From contig DYPL01000015.1 in the NCBI GenBank assembly GCA_020719945.1, positions 1-47,829 on the forward strand: 47,829 nucleotides of DNA. Reading direction: 5' to 3'. Shown piece by piece: positions 25,451 through 34,465 of this stretch; the first letter of the stretch is position 1; each line of letters starts with the position of its first letter. The translations under genes and the position numbers were made by a program. Source of the stretch: Turneriella parva. GTDB taxonomy: Bacteria; Spirochaetota; Leptospiria; Turneriellales; Turneriellaceae. The notes under the pieces are model-generated. The model made no database searches, was not told the origin of the DNA, and saw only the letters and a list, made by a program, of their open reading frames with translations.

Positions 25451-26983
25451 ATGAAATCGTTATTATTTTTCTCTTTTATCATGTTGTCCACAGCGGGACT
25501 CGTGTTTCCGCAAAACTTGACGGGAAATAAAGCACCGGGGGCAGAACAGGACGAAGAAACTCTGATACGCACAGGCATTCTTCTCTCAGACGAAGGCCGC
25601 TACGAAGAAGCCATCGGCTTATTCCGCAAAGCCATTTCCAGAGAAAACAGCAAGACAGCTGTAGCTTACCACAATCTCGGGTTTGCCTATGAACTTTCTG
25701 GAGATAAGGTAAAAGCCATGGACGCATACCAGGAAGCTTCCGAGAGAAACCCCGAACAGGTAATCACTCTGGCCCGCTTGGGCACGCTGCAATACGAGCT
25801 CGGCCAATACCGCAATGCCATTAATACGGGCGAAGAAGTTCTCCGCAAAGATCCCCGCAATCAGGAAATTCGCAAATGGCTGCCCGATGCCTACGCAAAG
25901 GCCGCCGAACAGCGACTCTTTCATCTGGGACAGGAAGAAGATTCGACTACTGGACCCTCGACAAGCGAAGGCACCTGCTCGGACAATTCGAGTCGGCAGT
26001 ATCTCGTGGAATATTCCGTGCAGCCCGCCCTGCTCTATAACCGGAACAGTTCCGCATTCTCTGTTCATAAACAGAACGGATTCTCGTACCTCCCTATGTC
26101 TCTGCGCGGAAACGCCTTTGTTGCAAATGAGTTTGAAATCGACGTTTCCCTCGGTTCGCCAGACTTTGGAATTCTACAGCCGAATTTTATGGCTGCCCAG
26201 GAGAGCATTCTCTTCCGCATTTACAGCGACCGTTTTTTTTACGGCTTTGGTCTTCTGTTCACGCAAATCAACATGAGAAAAAACGAAAACCCGGGACTGT
26301 CATCCTATTACCATAATGACGAATTTACGGATCTTTCGGACAGCAAAATAGGGCTGCATTTTGGCACGAGAATGAAAAAAACACAGTTCGAAATTTCTGT
26401 CTATCCAAACTATCCTCTCGGCGATGCAAAATCCGGTCCTACGTCTTCTGCCATGGATTATGTGAAAATGGATCTCGCCCTGCGGACACAACTGAACCTG
26501 TTCGAAAACCAGGGAGAAAAATCGACGAGCTGGCCTTTCTTTCTTACCTTTGCTTTTTCACAGGACGAAATCTATATTACAGAGTACGACGTAGACGGCA
26601 CCGGTACACATCTGGGCCATTATTTTGGTACGTACGATATTTCCCTGGGGTTTGAACTCGGCGAATTAAAAAGAACGATGAACGGATCTTCTGCCACATT
26701 TGGGATGAATATAACAGAACGGCTGTATGGAGCCAATTTGTCCAACGCAACAATTAACCAGTTTGGAAACGGACAAGGATTCTTTGGCTTCAGTACGGAA
26801 AGCGCAATCTCCGGAAATGCTTTTCCCAGCTTTCGCTCAAATTCCCACATTTTGACACTGTACTCCCGGCAAATTTTCTTCAACCACGTCATTGTAAAAG
26901 AGGCTGTATCGTACGAGCACACCCTGCCGTTTGAACCCTATCTTGGCATTCTATTTGACTTCTCTATAGGGTATGTCTTTTAA
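25451..26983 (+). CDS. TPR protein with C-terminal outer-membrane beta-barrel-like domain
   Basis: A 510-aa protein: signal peptide (1-20), then four or so TPR motifs from about 35 to 165 (GILLSDEGRYEEAIGLFRKAI, AYHNLGFAYELSGDKVKAMDAYQEA, LARLGTLQYELGQYRNAINTGEEVL). A polar Ser/Thr linker follows. From about 185 to the end there are alternating aromatic/polar strands (FFYGFGLLFTQI, KIGLHFGTRMKKTQFEISVYPNY, YLGILFDFSIGYVF). The final Phe is the usual BAM-dependent outer-membrane signal. A surface barrel with a periplasmic TPR head is inferred; ligand unknown. SD AAGGAG precedes the ATG. The next gene, also TPR, overlaps by 11 bp, suggesting one complex. Confidence 0.78.
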   Translation: MKSLLFFSFIMLSTAGLVFPQNLTGNKAPGAEQDEETLIRTGILLSDEGRYEEAIGLFRKAISRENSKTAVAYHNLGFAYELSGDKVKAMDAYQEASERNPEQVITLARLGTLQYELGQYRNAINTGEEVLRKDPRNQEIRKWLPDAYAKAAEQRLFHLGQEEDSTTGPSTSEGTCSDNSSRQYLVEYSVQPALLYNRNSSAFSVHKQNGFSYLPMSLRGNAFVANEFEIDVSLGSPDFGILQPNFMAAQESILFRIYSDRFFYGFGLLFTQINMRKNENPGLSSYYHNDEFTDLSDSKIGLHFGTRMKKTQFEISVYPNYPLGDAKSGPTSSAMDYVKMDLALRTQLNLFENQGEKSTSWPFFLTFAFSQDEIYITEYDVDGTGTHLGHYFGTYDISLGFELGELKRTMNGSSATFGMNITERLYGANLSNATINQFGNGQGFFGFSTESAISGNAFPSFRSNSHILTLYSRQIFFNHVIVKEAVSYEHTLPFEPYLGILFDFSIGYVF

Positions 26984-27956
26984 CCTTTTATTTCATGGGC
27001 GTATTCAAAGACAAAACCTCTGGTTTTTGTGGTTGGTATTGCTCTTTGCAATACCTTCCGGAATCCTAACGGCTAAACCGATTTCGGATTACCGTTGGGA
27101 AAGCTTTTACGAAATTGGAAAAGTGCACGAGCAACTCAACCGTTTAGACAATGCCTATTACTATTACGATAAGGCAGAGCGATGGATGCAGGGCCAGAAA
27201 GCAAGCGATCTCCAGAAAGCAGATCTCTACAATGCAATGGGCCGTATTCGGCAAAAGCAGAATAAACCATACGAGGCAGAAATTCTTTTCAGAAAATCTC
27301 TTCTCTATAAGGAAGACCAGGAAAACATTCATCTTTTTCTGGGTGGTTTTCAATACGAGAGAAGAAGGTATGCAGAAGCTGCGCAGCATTATGGCCGCTA
27401 TCTCTCTCGCGTTACCACCGACCCCGATGCTGCCCGCTCTGCCGCAATCGCCTTTGCAAGGGCCGGAAAGCCCCAGCAGGGACGGGAACTTCTGCTGCCC
27501 TATGGTTCAGATAATGAAGATATTCGGCGGGAATGTGCTGCCCTTTCGCTGCAGAGCTCACAGGAAACCCTGCTTGCCTGCCATATAAGAGCGCTTTCCG
27601 TGAATCCCCTCGATGCGGAGTCACTGCGCGAAATGTGGCGCATTTCCTATGCTCTGTTTCAGGCTAAGGGCAACCATATACACCTTCAAGATTCCCTGAT
27701 CGCTGCTGAGCAGCTGCACTTTTTATTTCCAGAAATTCCAGAGGGAGGATACTACTACGCTCTCAGTCTCCTGGCAGAAAAAAAATACGGGAATGCCGCC
27801 CAAGTATTGGCAGGTTTCAAAAGAAGCGAGGGAATGGAGCTGCCCGCTTTGATGATTGAGGCAGAACTGCGAAAGCGAAAGGGCGAAAGGGATCGCGCCG
27901 AAGAAATTTATTCTGCCGTAGAAAAAATATCTGGATTGCTGCAGGAACAGAGATAA
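26973..27956 (+). CDS. TPR-repeat protein with N-terminal signal or membrane anchor
   Basis: The 327-aa product has a basic start and one hydrophobic stretch (about 16-34, LWFLWLVLLFAIPSGIL), likely an uncleaved anchor or signal peptide. TPR helices follow: SFYEIGKVHEQLNRLDNAYYYYDKAERW, ADLYNAMGRIRQKQNKPYEAEILFRKSL, HLFLGGFQYERRRYAEAAQHYGRYL, and later YYALSLLAEKKYGNAAQVLAGF. No enzymatic motif is seen. It overlaps the TPR/barrel gene start by 11 bp, so it is probably made together with it, perhaps as a periplasmic scaffold. Its last 49 bp overlap the convergent cupin gene. Confidence 0.75.
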   Translation: MSFNLLFHGRIQRQNLWFLWLVLLFAIPSGILTAKPISDYRWESFYEIGKVHEQLNRLDNAYYYYDKAERWMQGQKASDLQKADLYNAMGRIRQKQNKPYEAEILFRKSLLYKEDQENIHLFLGGFQYERRRYAEAAQHYGRYLSRVTTDPDAARSAAIAFARAGKPQQGRELLLPYGSDNEDIRRECAALSLQSSQETLLACHIRALSVNPLDAESLREMWRISYALFQAKGNHIHLQDSLIAAEQLHFLFPEIPEGGYYYALSLLAEKKYGNAAQVLAGFKRSEGMELPALMIEAELRKRKGERDRAEEIYSAVEKISGLLQEQR

Positions 27957-28255
27957 AAACGCGCTCCCTCCAAAAAGGGAAACGCAACAAGGTGGATAGA
28001 AAATGGTTCAATAATCGCAATATCGCCAGAACCTAAATCGACAATGTCCTCTTCGATAATGGCCCGAAGCCTTCCCTCAAGAACAAAAAGAATTTCCGTA
28101 TTTTGGTGAGCATGATAGGGAACAAGATCTCCCTGGCGGTTGCGAATATCAAATATTTTTGCCTTTCCAAGAAGCAGTCTTTTTAGAAAGCGAGTCAGCT
28201 CGCGCTCACTCGCAAACAAGTCTGTGCTTTTCTTAATTTCATAAAAGGACTTCAC
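27908..28255 (-). CDS. Small single-domain cupin
   Basis: The 115-aa product is one beta-barrel cupin. Motif 1 is HAHQNTEILFVLEG with ligands His48, His50 and Glu54, and motif 2 has PFSIHLV with His88, a complete metal-binding set. The partner sequence around motif 1 resembles sugar-isomerase or regulatory cupins, but no substrate can be named. The start codon is GTG at 28255. TTTCCA lies 34 nt upstream with no ribosome-binding site. The final 49 bp overlap the convergent TPR gene. Confidence 0.82.
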   Translation of the reverse strand: MKSFYEIKKSTDLFASERELTRFLKRLLLGKAKIFDIRNRQGDLVPYHAHQNTEILFVLEGRLRAIIEEDIVDLGSGDIAIIEPFSIHLVAFPFLEGARFYLCSCSNPDIFSTAE

Positions 28256-28371
28256 TGTGCTGCCTTGTAGATAGTTTTGCTAATGGAAAGCACAAAATCC
28301 CCTGATCTGTTAGAAAAGGGGACGTCAGGTGGCCGACTATTGTGCGAATTACAGGGAATGTACCGAAAAAA

Positions 28372-29121
28372 TCAGTATTCTCCCATCTTTTGTTTCATTT
28401 CTTCGTGCTTCTTGCGGATTCTGTCGATAGCCGCTTGGTTTCTGTCTTTCTGATCTTTCAGTAGATTGTAGTTTTTTTCTTTCATTACGTCAAGCCGTGC
28501 AAAAATTTCCATTTTGCGTTTCATGTAAGCATCCAGAATTCCCTGTTTGAGCTCTTTGCCTTTTTTTACGATTTGTTCCTGTCCGGTCAGCGTAGCCTCT
28601 TCCCCTGTGCTGCTGTCCGAAACGGCAACCTCTCCTTCGTTCACGTAAACGCCAGATTCTACGTCATGGTCTTCGCCCTGCTCTGTCTGCTCACTGACGA
28701 CAAATTCTGTCCCGCGAACTCCCGCAGTCAGCGTGGGGGAATGAATGCGAAAGCTGGAATCTTTATCCAGTTTTTTTACGATTTTGGAATACGCAGCTCC
28801 CTTGCTGAGCTTAAGAGCAATCTGGCGGGAGTCGCCCATTTCTGCTAGGGAATCCATTTCGATAGTGCTGTACTCAGACAAATGGACAACAGCATGCGGG
28901 CCAACCTGCATGTCTATTTTTCCTTTTTTGGTAAAAACGCGATCTCCCTCATAGAAGATGGTTTTTGTAAATACTTTCTTTTCGGAATCGCCTCTTTCGT
29001 AAAAGACTTCGCCAACGACAAAGGTGGCAACGGCGAGAGTTTCTTTTTTTGTCTGGGTTTGTTCTGCATGGATCGCTGGCAGCAACAGAGCCAACGCAAC
29101 AATTATGACTGCTTTTTTCAT
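28372..29121 (-). CDS. Exported FecR-domain protein
   Basis: The 249-aa protein has a signal peptide (1-19) and a FecR domain at about 35-145: GEVFYERG, YEGDRVFTKKGKIDMQVGPHAVVHLSEYSTIEM, LSKGAAYSKIV, then the signature TAGVRGTEFVV. A lysine/glutamate-rich helical tail (about 190-249) could be a coiled coil. FecR domains often anchor or sense in TonB-linked sigma regulation, but no sigma factor or TonB receptor is adjacent. Secreted FecR-only proteins of this type are frequent in spirochaetes. SD AAGGAG precedes the ATG. It is divergent from pdhA. Confidence 0.85.
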   Translation of the reverse strand: MKKAVIIVALALLLPAIHAEQTQTKKETLAVATFVVGEVFYERGDSEKKVFTKTIFYEGDRVFTKKGKIDMQVGPHAVVHLSEYSTIEMDSLAEMGDSRQIALKLSKGAAYSKIVKKLDKDSSFRIHSPTLTAGVRGTEFVVSEQTEQGEDHDVESGVYVNEGEVAVSDSSTGEEATLTGQEQIVKKGKELKQGILDAYMKRKMEIFARLDVMKEKNYNLLKDQKDRNQAAIDRIRKKHEEMKQKMGEY

Positions 29122-29231
29122 GGTGATCTCCTTTTTATTATCTCTTAACTCTGAAAGAAACGACTATTGCGCTTTTCAGATTATCGCTGAAGATAAGACG
29201 CATAAGGCGCGCAGGCGTTCAAGTTTTTTTC

Positions 29232-29260
29232 TTGTCCGTTGCATCAGCACCGTTCACTTT
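29232..29260 (+). promoter_or_regulatory. Putative leaderless promoter of pdhA
   Basis: TTGTCC at 29232-29237, 17 nt, then CACTTT at 29255-29260, 5 nt before the ATG at 29266. No ribosome-binding site is visible. Confidence 0.5.
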
Positions 29261-29265
29261 GACCC

Positions 29266-30234
29266 ATGCCAGAATCTGCCCGCACAAAAAAACTCCTTGG
29301 ATTTTATGACCAGATGCTACGGATCCGCCGCTTTGAAGAAGCAGCTGCAAAAGCCTACGCAGGGGGCTCCATTAAAGGGTTCTGCCATTTATACATTGGA
29401 GAAGAATCCATTGCTGTTGGGGCCATCGCCAATCTCGAAAAACAGGATTATATTATTTCTACCTACCGCGACCACGGCCATGCCTTGGCCCGTGGAATGG
29501 AACCGGGATCCGCCATGGCAGAGCTGTACGGAAAGGAAACAGGTTGCAGCAAAGGAATGGGCGGCTCCATGCACCTGTTCGACAAAGACCTCCGCTTTAT
29601 GGGAGGACACGGAATTGTGGGTGGCCATGTTGCCGTAGCTGCCGGCCTGGCCTTTGGTGCCCGCTACCAGAAAGAGCGAAGTGTAACTCTCGCATTTATC
29701 GGAGAAGGCGCTGTTTCCATTGGCGGTTTTCACGAGGGACTTTCTCTTGCCGCTTTGTGGAAACTCCCGGTTGTTTTCATTGTAGAAAACAATTTATACT
29801 CTATGGGTACGCCTCAGTACCGCCATCTTTCCGTAAAAGATATATCCATGCGGGCCGAGGGTTACGGAATGCCGGGCAAAAGAATCAATGGATCCAATGT
29901 GTACCACGTTTTCGAAGAGGTTCGCGATGCCGTCAACCGTGCGCGCTCCGACCATGGGCCAACTCTGATAGAAATAATTACGTATCGGTTTCGCGGGCAT
30001 AGTATGTCCGACCCGGCCAAATACAGAGCTCCCGGTGAACTCGAACTCAAAAAAGAAAAAGATCCCATTCTGGTAACCCATGCTGAACTGCTCTCTATTG
30101 GAGTGAGCGAAGATACACTAAAAGCTATTAATGACAAGAATAAAAAAATCGCGGATGATTCCGTAGAATTTGCAAAAATTTCTGCTTTCCCTCCAGCATC
30201 GGATCTGCACAAATACACGTATGTCAATCCCTGA
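29266..30234 (+). CDS. pdhA: Pyruvate (2-oxo acid) dehydrogenase E1 component, alpha subunit
   Basis: E1 alpha binds thiamine diphosphate and decarboxylates pyruvate. The 322-aa product shows MLRIRRFEE, the YIGEES/ GFCHLYIGEE segment, STYRDHGHALARG, the TPP/Mg motif GEGAVSIGGFHEGLSLAALWKLPVVFIVENN (about 146-176), and the RFRGHSMSDPAKYR regulatory loop with HSMSDP conserved. Length is normal. The beta subunit normally follows, but here the next genes are acyP and waaA. pdhB and E2 must lie elsewhere, or this is an orphan or alternative E1. Branched-chain or acetoin dehydrogenase E1 alpha are related; GFCHLYIG and KGMGGSMH favour pyruvate. Confidence 0.88.
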   Translation: MPESARTKKLLGFYDQMLRIRRFEEAAAKAYAGGSIKGFCHLYIGEESIAVGAIANLEKQDYIISTYRDHGHALARGMEPGSAMAELYGKETGCSKGMGGSMHLFDKDLRFMGGHGIVGGHVAVAAGLAFGARYQKERSVTLAFIGEGAVSIGGFHEGLSLAALWKLPVVFIVENNLYSMGTPQYRHLSVKDISMRAEGYGMPGKRINGSNVYHVFEEVRDAVNRARSDHGPTLIEIITYRFRGHSMSDPAKYRAPGELELKKEKDPILVTHAELLSIGVSEDTLKAINDKNKKIADDSVEFAKISAFPPASDLHKYTYVNP

Positions 30235-30505
30235 AAAAACTCTCCACGCCATCGTTAGTGGCCTGGTGCAGGGTGTTGGTTACCGTGCCTTTGCTCAAAA
30301 ATCAGCCATGCACCTTCACCTTACCGGCTGGGTAAAAAACAGACCAGACGGAAAAGTAGAAATAACAGTTACGGGCCCGGAAGACAGCCTGGAGAATTAT
30401 ATTGCACAGCTCCGCAAAGGGCCTGCTTTTTCGCATGTAAAGCATGTGGAAACAGAATTCAGCAGCAATGTCCAAGTATTTGCGGGTTTTGAAATCCTGA
30501 AATAA
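30221..30505 (+). CDS. acyP: Acylphosphatase
   Basis: A small (94-aa) hydrolase of acyl phosphates. The signature GLVQGVGYRAFAQ holds the phosphate-binding Arg22, and GWVKNRPDGKVEI holds the catalytic Asn40; the fold ends with VKHVETEF. I start at ATG 30221 (MSIPEK), which overlaps pdhA by 14 bp; a longer frame from 30170 lies inside pdhA and is unlikely. Being between pdhA and waaA suggests a simple housekeeping operon. Confidence 0.93.
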   Translation: MSIPEKTLHAIVSGLVQGVGYRAFAQKSAMHLHLTGWVKNRPDGKVEITVTGPEDSLENYIAQLRKGPAFSHVKHVETEFSSNVQVFAGFEILK

Positions 30506-30510
30506 AAGCG

Positions 30511-31746
30511 ATGACCACTATCCTGTATGACCTGCTCATGCATACTCTGGTGAGCCTGTTGCGCGTTGCGTCGTTATTCTCTCCCCGCCTTGCCTATGCC
30601 TTCCAAAGCCGCCAAACAACCTGGCCATCCATTCCCGCCGGGCGCACCGTGTATTGGTTCCATGCAGCCTCCGTGGGAGAATACGACACGCTTCGCCCGC
30701 TTGCTTCCCGCCTTCTAACAGAAAAGCCGGACGCATTCCTGCTGTTTACCGTTTTTTCTGATTCTGCCATGAAGCAGCGTTCTTTGGATTCATTGCCCCA
30801 TCTGTTGATTCCCCTTCCATTTGATACTCGCAAAAACGCCATTCGCTTTATGCAACATTTTAAGCCCAGAGCGGTATTCTACTCGCGCTACGACGTATGG
30901 CCCGCCTTTGCCCGCGAAGCCAATGCACGGAAAATTCCGCAATTTTTGATTTCTGCGATTCTTCCGGAAAATTCCAAACGCCTCAAAGGAATTTCTGGTC
31001 TGCTCCTTAAACAGGCATATGCAGGCCTCAAAAAAATTTACGCTCTGAATGAGGCAACGGCTGAGCGGTTTCGCGCTGCAGGATTGAGGAATACAGAATC
31101 TGCTGGTGACGCGCGGGCAGATGAAATCCGTTCTAAAATGGAGACTCTGTTACAGCGTCCGGAAACCTCCGAAAAAGCTAACCGCATTTTTTCCCTTTTA
31201 GAGAAAAGCCGCATTACGATTGTAGCTGGTTCCACCTATGAGACCTGCGAACCCATGATTCTCGATGCCATCGCAAACCAGCCGGATTTTTCTGCCATCC
31301 TTGTGCCGCATCACATAGACCAAAAACATTTGTCCTGGCTAAAAAGCTATCTGGAAGAAAAAAAAATTCCCCATGCGTTCTACTCTGACCCATCCGCCAA
31401 ATCAGAAAGAATTGTCATAGCAGATACTCTGGGGGTTCTGCCCGCTTTATACCAAACCGGAGATATCGCCTTTGTTGGCGGCGGCTTTGAGGGGAAAATA
31501 CACAATGTGCTGGAGCCGGCCCTTCATGGGCTTCCCGTATTAAGCGGCCCGGCCTTTCGCAATTCTGACGAAGCCATCCAAATGCATGAACAGGGATTTT
31601 TATTTTCTTTGGAATACGCCTGGCCTGAAACATTTGCGAAAGCGGTTATAGAGCATTCTGGCAAAACAAAAGAAATCGCGAAATTCTTTGAGACCGTAAC
31701 GGGGGCGACGGAAAAAATCTATAACGATCTGCGGCTCTATCTGTAA
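30511..31746 (+). CDS. waaA: 3-deoxy-D-manno-octulosonic acid transferase
   Basis: WaaA (KdtA) transfers Kdo from CMP-Kdo onto the lipid A precursor at the inner membrane. The 411-aa protein has a hydrophobic N-terminal anchor (about 6-25), then [11 protein letters not shown] (51-60) with the catalytic Glu57. PENSKRLKG follows in the place of the usual SxRSxxR region. The C-terminal GT-B half has [35 protein letters not shown] and [22 protein letters not shown]. Together with kdsB and lpxD it completes a convincing LPS signal for the organism. It starts 5 bp after acyP and overlaps the convergent patatin gene by 10 bp. Confidence 0.94.
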   Translation: MTTILYDLLMHTLVSLLRVASLFSPRLAYAFQSRQTTWPSIPAGRTVYWFHAASVGEYDTLRPLASRLLTEKPDAFLLFTVFSDSAMKQRSLDSLPHLLIPLPFDTRKNAIRFMQHFKPRAVFYSRYDVWPAFAREANARKIPQFLISAILPENSKRLKGISGLLLKQAYAGLKKIYALNEATAERFRAAGLRNTESAGDARADEIRSKMETLLQRPETSEKANRIFSLLEKSRITIVAGSTYETCEPMILDAIANQPDFSAILVPHHIDQKHLSWLKSYLEEKKIPHAFYSDPSAKSERIVIADTLGVLPALYQTGDIAFVGGGFEGKIHNVLEPALHGLPVLSGPAFRNSDEAIQMHEQGFLFSLEYAWPETFAKAVIEHSGKTKEIAKFFETVTGATEKIYNDLRLYL

Positions 31747-32648
31747 AACAAACGACTCAAAAAAGCCAAGCTTCCCTGACTGAATTTTTTCCTGATCTGG
31801 GGCATGGCCTGCATGGCACTCTGGTAACCTTCGCGAATAATTTTTTCTGCATCCTGGTAGTCTGCCCAGTGAACGGACCGCCGAATCGGGCGCAATACAA
31901 ACCTGGCCATTTTCATCTGCGCTGCGTTGCGGTGGCGGGAAGAAATTTCTTCAGAGCGCAGCATGACATCTAACGCGTTTTGCATTTTCTCGTTCTGTAA
32001 TCCGGGCGGATTGACATCGACAGCGAGAATGGGTCCAAATCCGGCTTCTTTAGCAGACTCTATTCCGTTCACGTCGAGAACACCGCCGTCGGTATACCAC
32101 ACTCCAGCAATTTTGCGTGGAGGAAAAAGGATGGGCATGGACGCAGAGGCAAGCACCGCATCCCGCAGGCTGTCCTGGTTACGAAACAATTTTCGATCTC
32201 CCGTTTTGAGATTCACGGCTACGCACGAAAAAGGAATGGCCGTACTTCCAAGCCGAATGTCAGGAAGAACCTGAAACAGGACTGGTTCAATTTCCCGGCG
32301 CGATATAAGCCCCTTGGACAAAAAGAGACGCCCTGCAATTCCAGTGCGCGTCGAAATATTTTCTACAACAGAAAGAAACCCTCCTGGATCCTGTTCCACT
32401 TTTTTTTTCCAGTTTCCCATCAGGGAACTTTTAAATTCGGAAGAATATATCATGGTAAGAATTTTCTCTTTTGCAAATGCGACATTGGGTTCTACCGCAT
32501 AAACCGCACCCACGATGGCGCCCATGGATACCCCCGTAATAGACTCTACTTGAATCTGGTTTTCTTCGAGAGCCTGGAGAACGCCGAGATGCGCAAGCCC
32601 CCGGGCTGCTCCACCGCCAAGATTAAGATGGAGAAATACTTTGTTCAT
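31737..32648 (-). CDS. Patatin-like phospholipase
   Basis: A 303-aa serine lipase of the RssA/patatin type. The oxyanion loop [12 protein letters not shown] is at 11-22, the nucleophile Ser41 sits in GVSMG and the dyad Asp187 in YTDGGVLDV. All catalytic parts are present. There is no signal peptide, membrane helix or POTRA domain, so it is probably cytoplasmic like RssA/YchK. The substrate (lysophospholipid or acyl ester) is inferred. It converges on waaA with a 10-bp overlap and is divergent from the ABC operon. No good ribosome-binding site is seen. Confidence 0.9.
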   Translation of the reverse strand: MNKVFLHLNLGGGAARGLAHLGVLQALEENQIQVESITGVSMGAIVGAVYAVEPNVAFAKEKILTMIYSSEFKSSLMGNWKKKVEQDPGGFLSVVENISTRTGIAGRLFLSKGLISRREIEPVLFQVLPDIRLGSTAIPFSCVAVNLKTGDRKLFRNQDSLRDAVLASASMPILFPPRKIAGVWYTDGGVLDVNGIESAKEAGFGPILAVDVNPPGLQNEKMQNALDVMLRSEEISSRHRNAAQMKMARFVLRPIRRSVHWADYQDAEKIIREGYQSAMQAMPQIRKKFSQGSLAFLSRLFYR

Positions 32649-32673
32649 ACAAACTTTCTATGTATCTTCTAAA

Positions 32674-32715
32674 CGTGTAACGAGCCACAGGCCCAAAGTC
32701 ACTCCGTGGATTTTG
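32674..32715. repeat. Degenerate copy of the dispersed hairpin repeat (copy 4)
   Basis: The flank GAGCCACAGGC matches the GCAAGCCGCAGGC core with several differences, followed by AAAGTC, ACTCCGTG and GATTTT, a weakened stem. It lies between divergent genes, where a terminator is not needed, so it looks like a decayed element. Confidence 0.5.
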
Positions 32716-32810
32716 CATACTTCACCTAAGTAGATTTTTTACAATCTTCTGAAACTGTAAACCTGTTTCTGCTTGACATTCAATCCGAATTTTTCCTCCT
32801 CTACCTTTGT

Positions 32811-33734
32811 ATGATTCAGGTAAAGAACCTCACAAAACAGTTCGGTAATTTTACGGCTGTCAACAATATCAGTTTTGAAATTAAAGCCGGCGAGGTGGCC
32901 GGGCTACTCGGTCCCAACGGAGCCGGAAAAACAACCACGATGAGAATGCTGACCGGATTTTACAATCCTACTGGCGGCAGCATTCAGATCGATACTCTTT
33001 CCATGCCGGCAAACAGGCAGGCTATCCAAAAGAAAATTGGATATCTCCCCGAATCTGCCAGCTCGTATGCCGACATGACGGTATGGGATTTTCTGCAGTT
33101 TGCCGCAGACGCACGAGGCCTTACTTCTGAAGACAAAGCTAAAGGTCTTGAAAAATCGATTGCGGCTACCGGAATTTCTGAGTATCTCTACCACCCTATC
33201 CATAAACTTTCCAAGGGTTACAAACAGAGGGTAGGGCTTGCCTCTGCGCTCGTTCACGATCCGTCTATTCTAATTCTTGATGAGCCTACTTCGGGCCTTG
33301 ACCCAAACCAGATTGCCGAAATTCAAAATCTGATTCGCGAGCTTTCCAAGGATAAAACCATTATATTGAGCTCTCACATTCTAAGCGAAGTAGAAGCCGT
33401 AGCAGACCGCGTTCTGATTATTGCACGCGGAGAACTTGCGTACGATAAATCGATTGCGGATCTTAAAAACCAGAGCCAGACAACAACTCTCGCTGCATTC
33501 CGCAATGCACCCGAAAACCTCCCGGATATTCTCCGCGAATCTCTTAGTCTTGCAGAAAGGCCACAGTCCCAGATGCGCGATGGAGAAACCCTGTTCCGCA
33601 TTGCCGGCGATAAAGAGACTTCGCACCGAATTTTCAGGGCAGCAGCGGAAAGAAATCTGGAGCTCACTGAAGTCTACCGCGAAACAGAATCTTTGGAAGC
33701 TCTGTTCCGCTCTATAACCGGAGGAAACAAATGA
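32811..33734 (+). CDS. ABC transporter ATPase (GldA-like ABC-2 exporter)
   Basis: The 307-aa ATPase powers the membrane subunit encoded next. Walker A GPNGAGKTT, the Q-loop region KKIGYLPES, signature LSKGYKQRVGLA, Walker B ILILDEPTSGLD and the H-loop SSHIL are all intact. A C-terminal extension (about 220-307) is common in ABC-2 ATPases of the Gld/Nos group. It is not preceded by a clear ribosome-binding site; TTGACA lies 38 nt upstream. Its stop overlaps the permease start (ATGA). GldA is a family likeness, not evidence for gliding. Confidence 0.92.
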   Translation: MIQVKNLTKQFGNFTAVNNISFEIKAGEVAGLLGPNGAGKTTTMRMLTGFYNPTGGSIQIDTLSMPANRQAIQKKIGYLPESASSYADMTVWDFLQFAADARGLTSEDKAKGLEKSIAATGISEYLYHPIHKLSKGYKQRVGLASALVHDPSILILDEPTSGLDPNQIAEIQNLIRELSKDKTIILSSHILSEVEAVADRVLIIARGELAYDKSIADLKNQSQTTTLAAFRNAPENLPDILRESLSLAERPQSQMRDGETLFRIAGDKETSHRIFRAAAERNLELTEVYRETESLEALFRSITGGNK

Positions 33735-34450
33735 ACTGGAATACCATCAACGTCATTTACAAAAGGGAAATGGGGCATTATTTTAATACTCCCATTGGAT
33801 ATATATTCCTGGCCATTTTTATCTTGTTTGCCGGGTTTATGCTTTTTTTTACGCCTCCCCGCTTCTGGGATTCCGGCAATTCCATGCGCAGCTTTTTTGA
33901 TCTGCTTCCCATCCTTTACATGTTCTTTATTCCCGCCATCACGATGCGGCTCTGGGCAGAGGAAAAAAAATCGGGCACGATTGAATTTTTCTTTACCCTT
34001 CCCTTTACCGAGACAGAAGCCATTCTTGGAAAATTTTTGTCCGCTCTAACGTTTCTCGCCATTGCTCTTTCTACAACGCTGCCCATCGCGGTGACAACCA
34101 TTCTGACGGGCAGCCCGGATTTGGCGCAGATTCTGGGAGGCTACCTGGGTGGTCTGCTGTCTGGGGCAGCCTATATTTCGCTGGGGCTGTATTTGTCGTG
34201 GCTGGTAAACGACCAGATCAACGCTTTTCTCCTGGCCTTTTTGGCCAGCTTTTTCTTCTTTATGCTCGGCTACCAGCCGCTTCTACAGTTTTTTGGGCCA
34301 TGGAAAGATTTTCTTGCTTTTTTTTCCATCTCATGGCACGTTCAGTCGCTGTACCGGGGTCTTATAGACACGCGCGATATTCTGTACTTTATTTTGTTCC
34401 CACTTTTGTTTTTATATCTCAACCGGGAAAGCATTTGGAGATCCCGCTGA
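33731..34450 (+). CDS. ABC-2 type permease (GldF-like)
   Basis: This 239-aa integral membrane protein has about six hydrophobic segments, starting after MNWNTINVIYKREMGHYFNTPIGY, a typical ABC-2/GldF N-terminus. RLWAEEKKSGTIEFFFTLPFTETEAILGKFL is the coupling-helix region characteristic of ABC-2 permeases. It partners with the preceding ATPase by a 4-bp ATGA overlap. Substrate unknown; in Gld-like systems GldF works with GldG. Confidence 0.9.
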   Translation: MNWNTINVIYKREMGHYFNTPIGYIFLAIFILFAGFMLFFTPPRFWDSGNSMRSFFDLLPILYMFFIPAITMRLWAEEKKSGTIEFFFTLPFTETEAILGKFLSALTFLAIALSTTLPIAVTTILTGSPDLAQILGGYLGGLLSGAAYISLGLYLSWLVNDQINAFLLAFLASFFFFMLGYQPLLQFFGPWKDFLAFFSISWHVQSLYRGLIDTRDILYFILFPLLFLYLNRESIWRSR

Positions 34451-34465
34451 TTACGGAGTATAGCC

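Noticed and set aside
32773-32778. TTGACA upstream of the ABC operon as another leaderless promoter
   Set aside because: It lies at -38, not -34, and no hexamer with A at position 2 falls at -11 to -6. It was left out of the main set, though a different start is possible.
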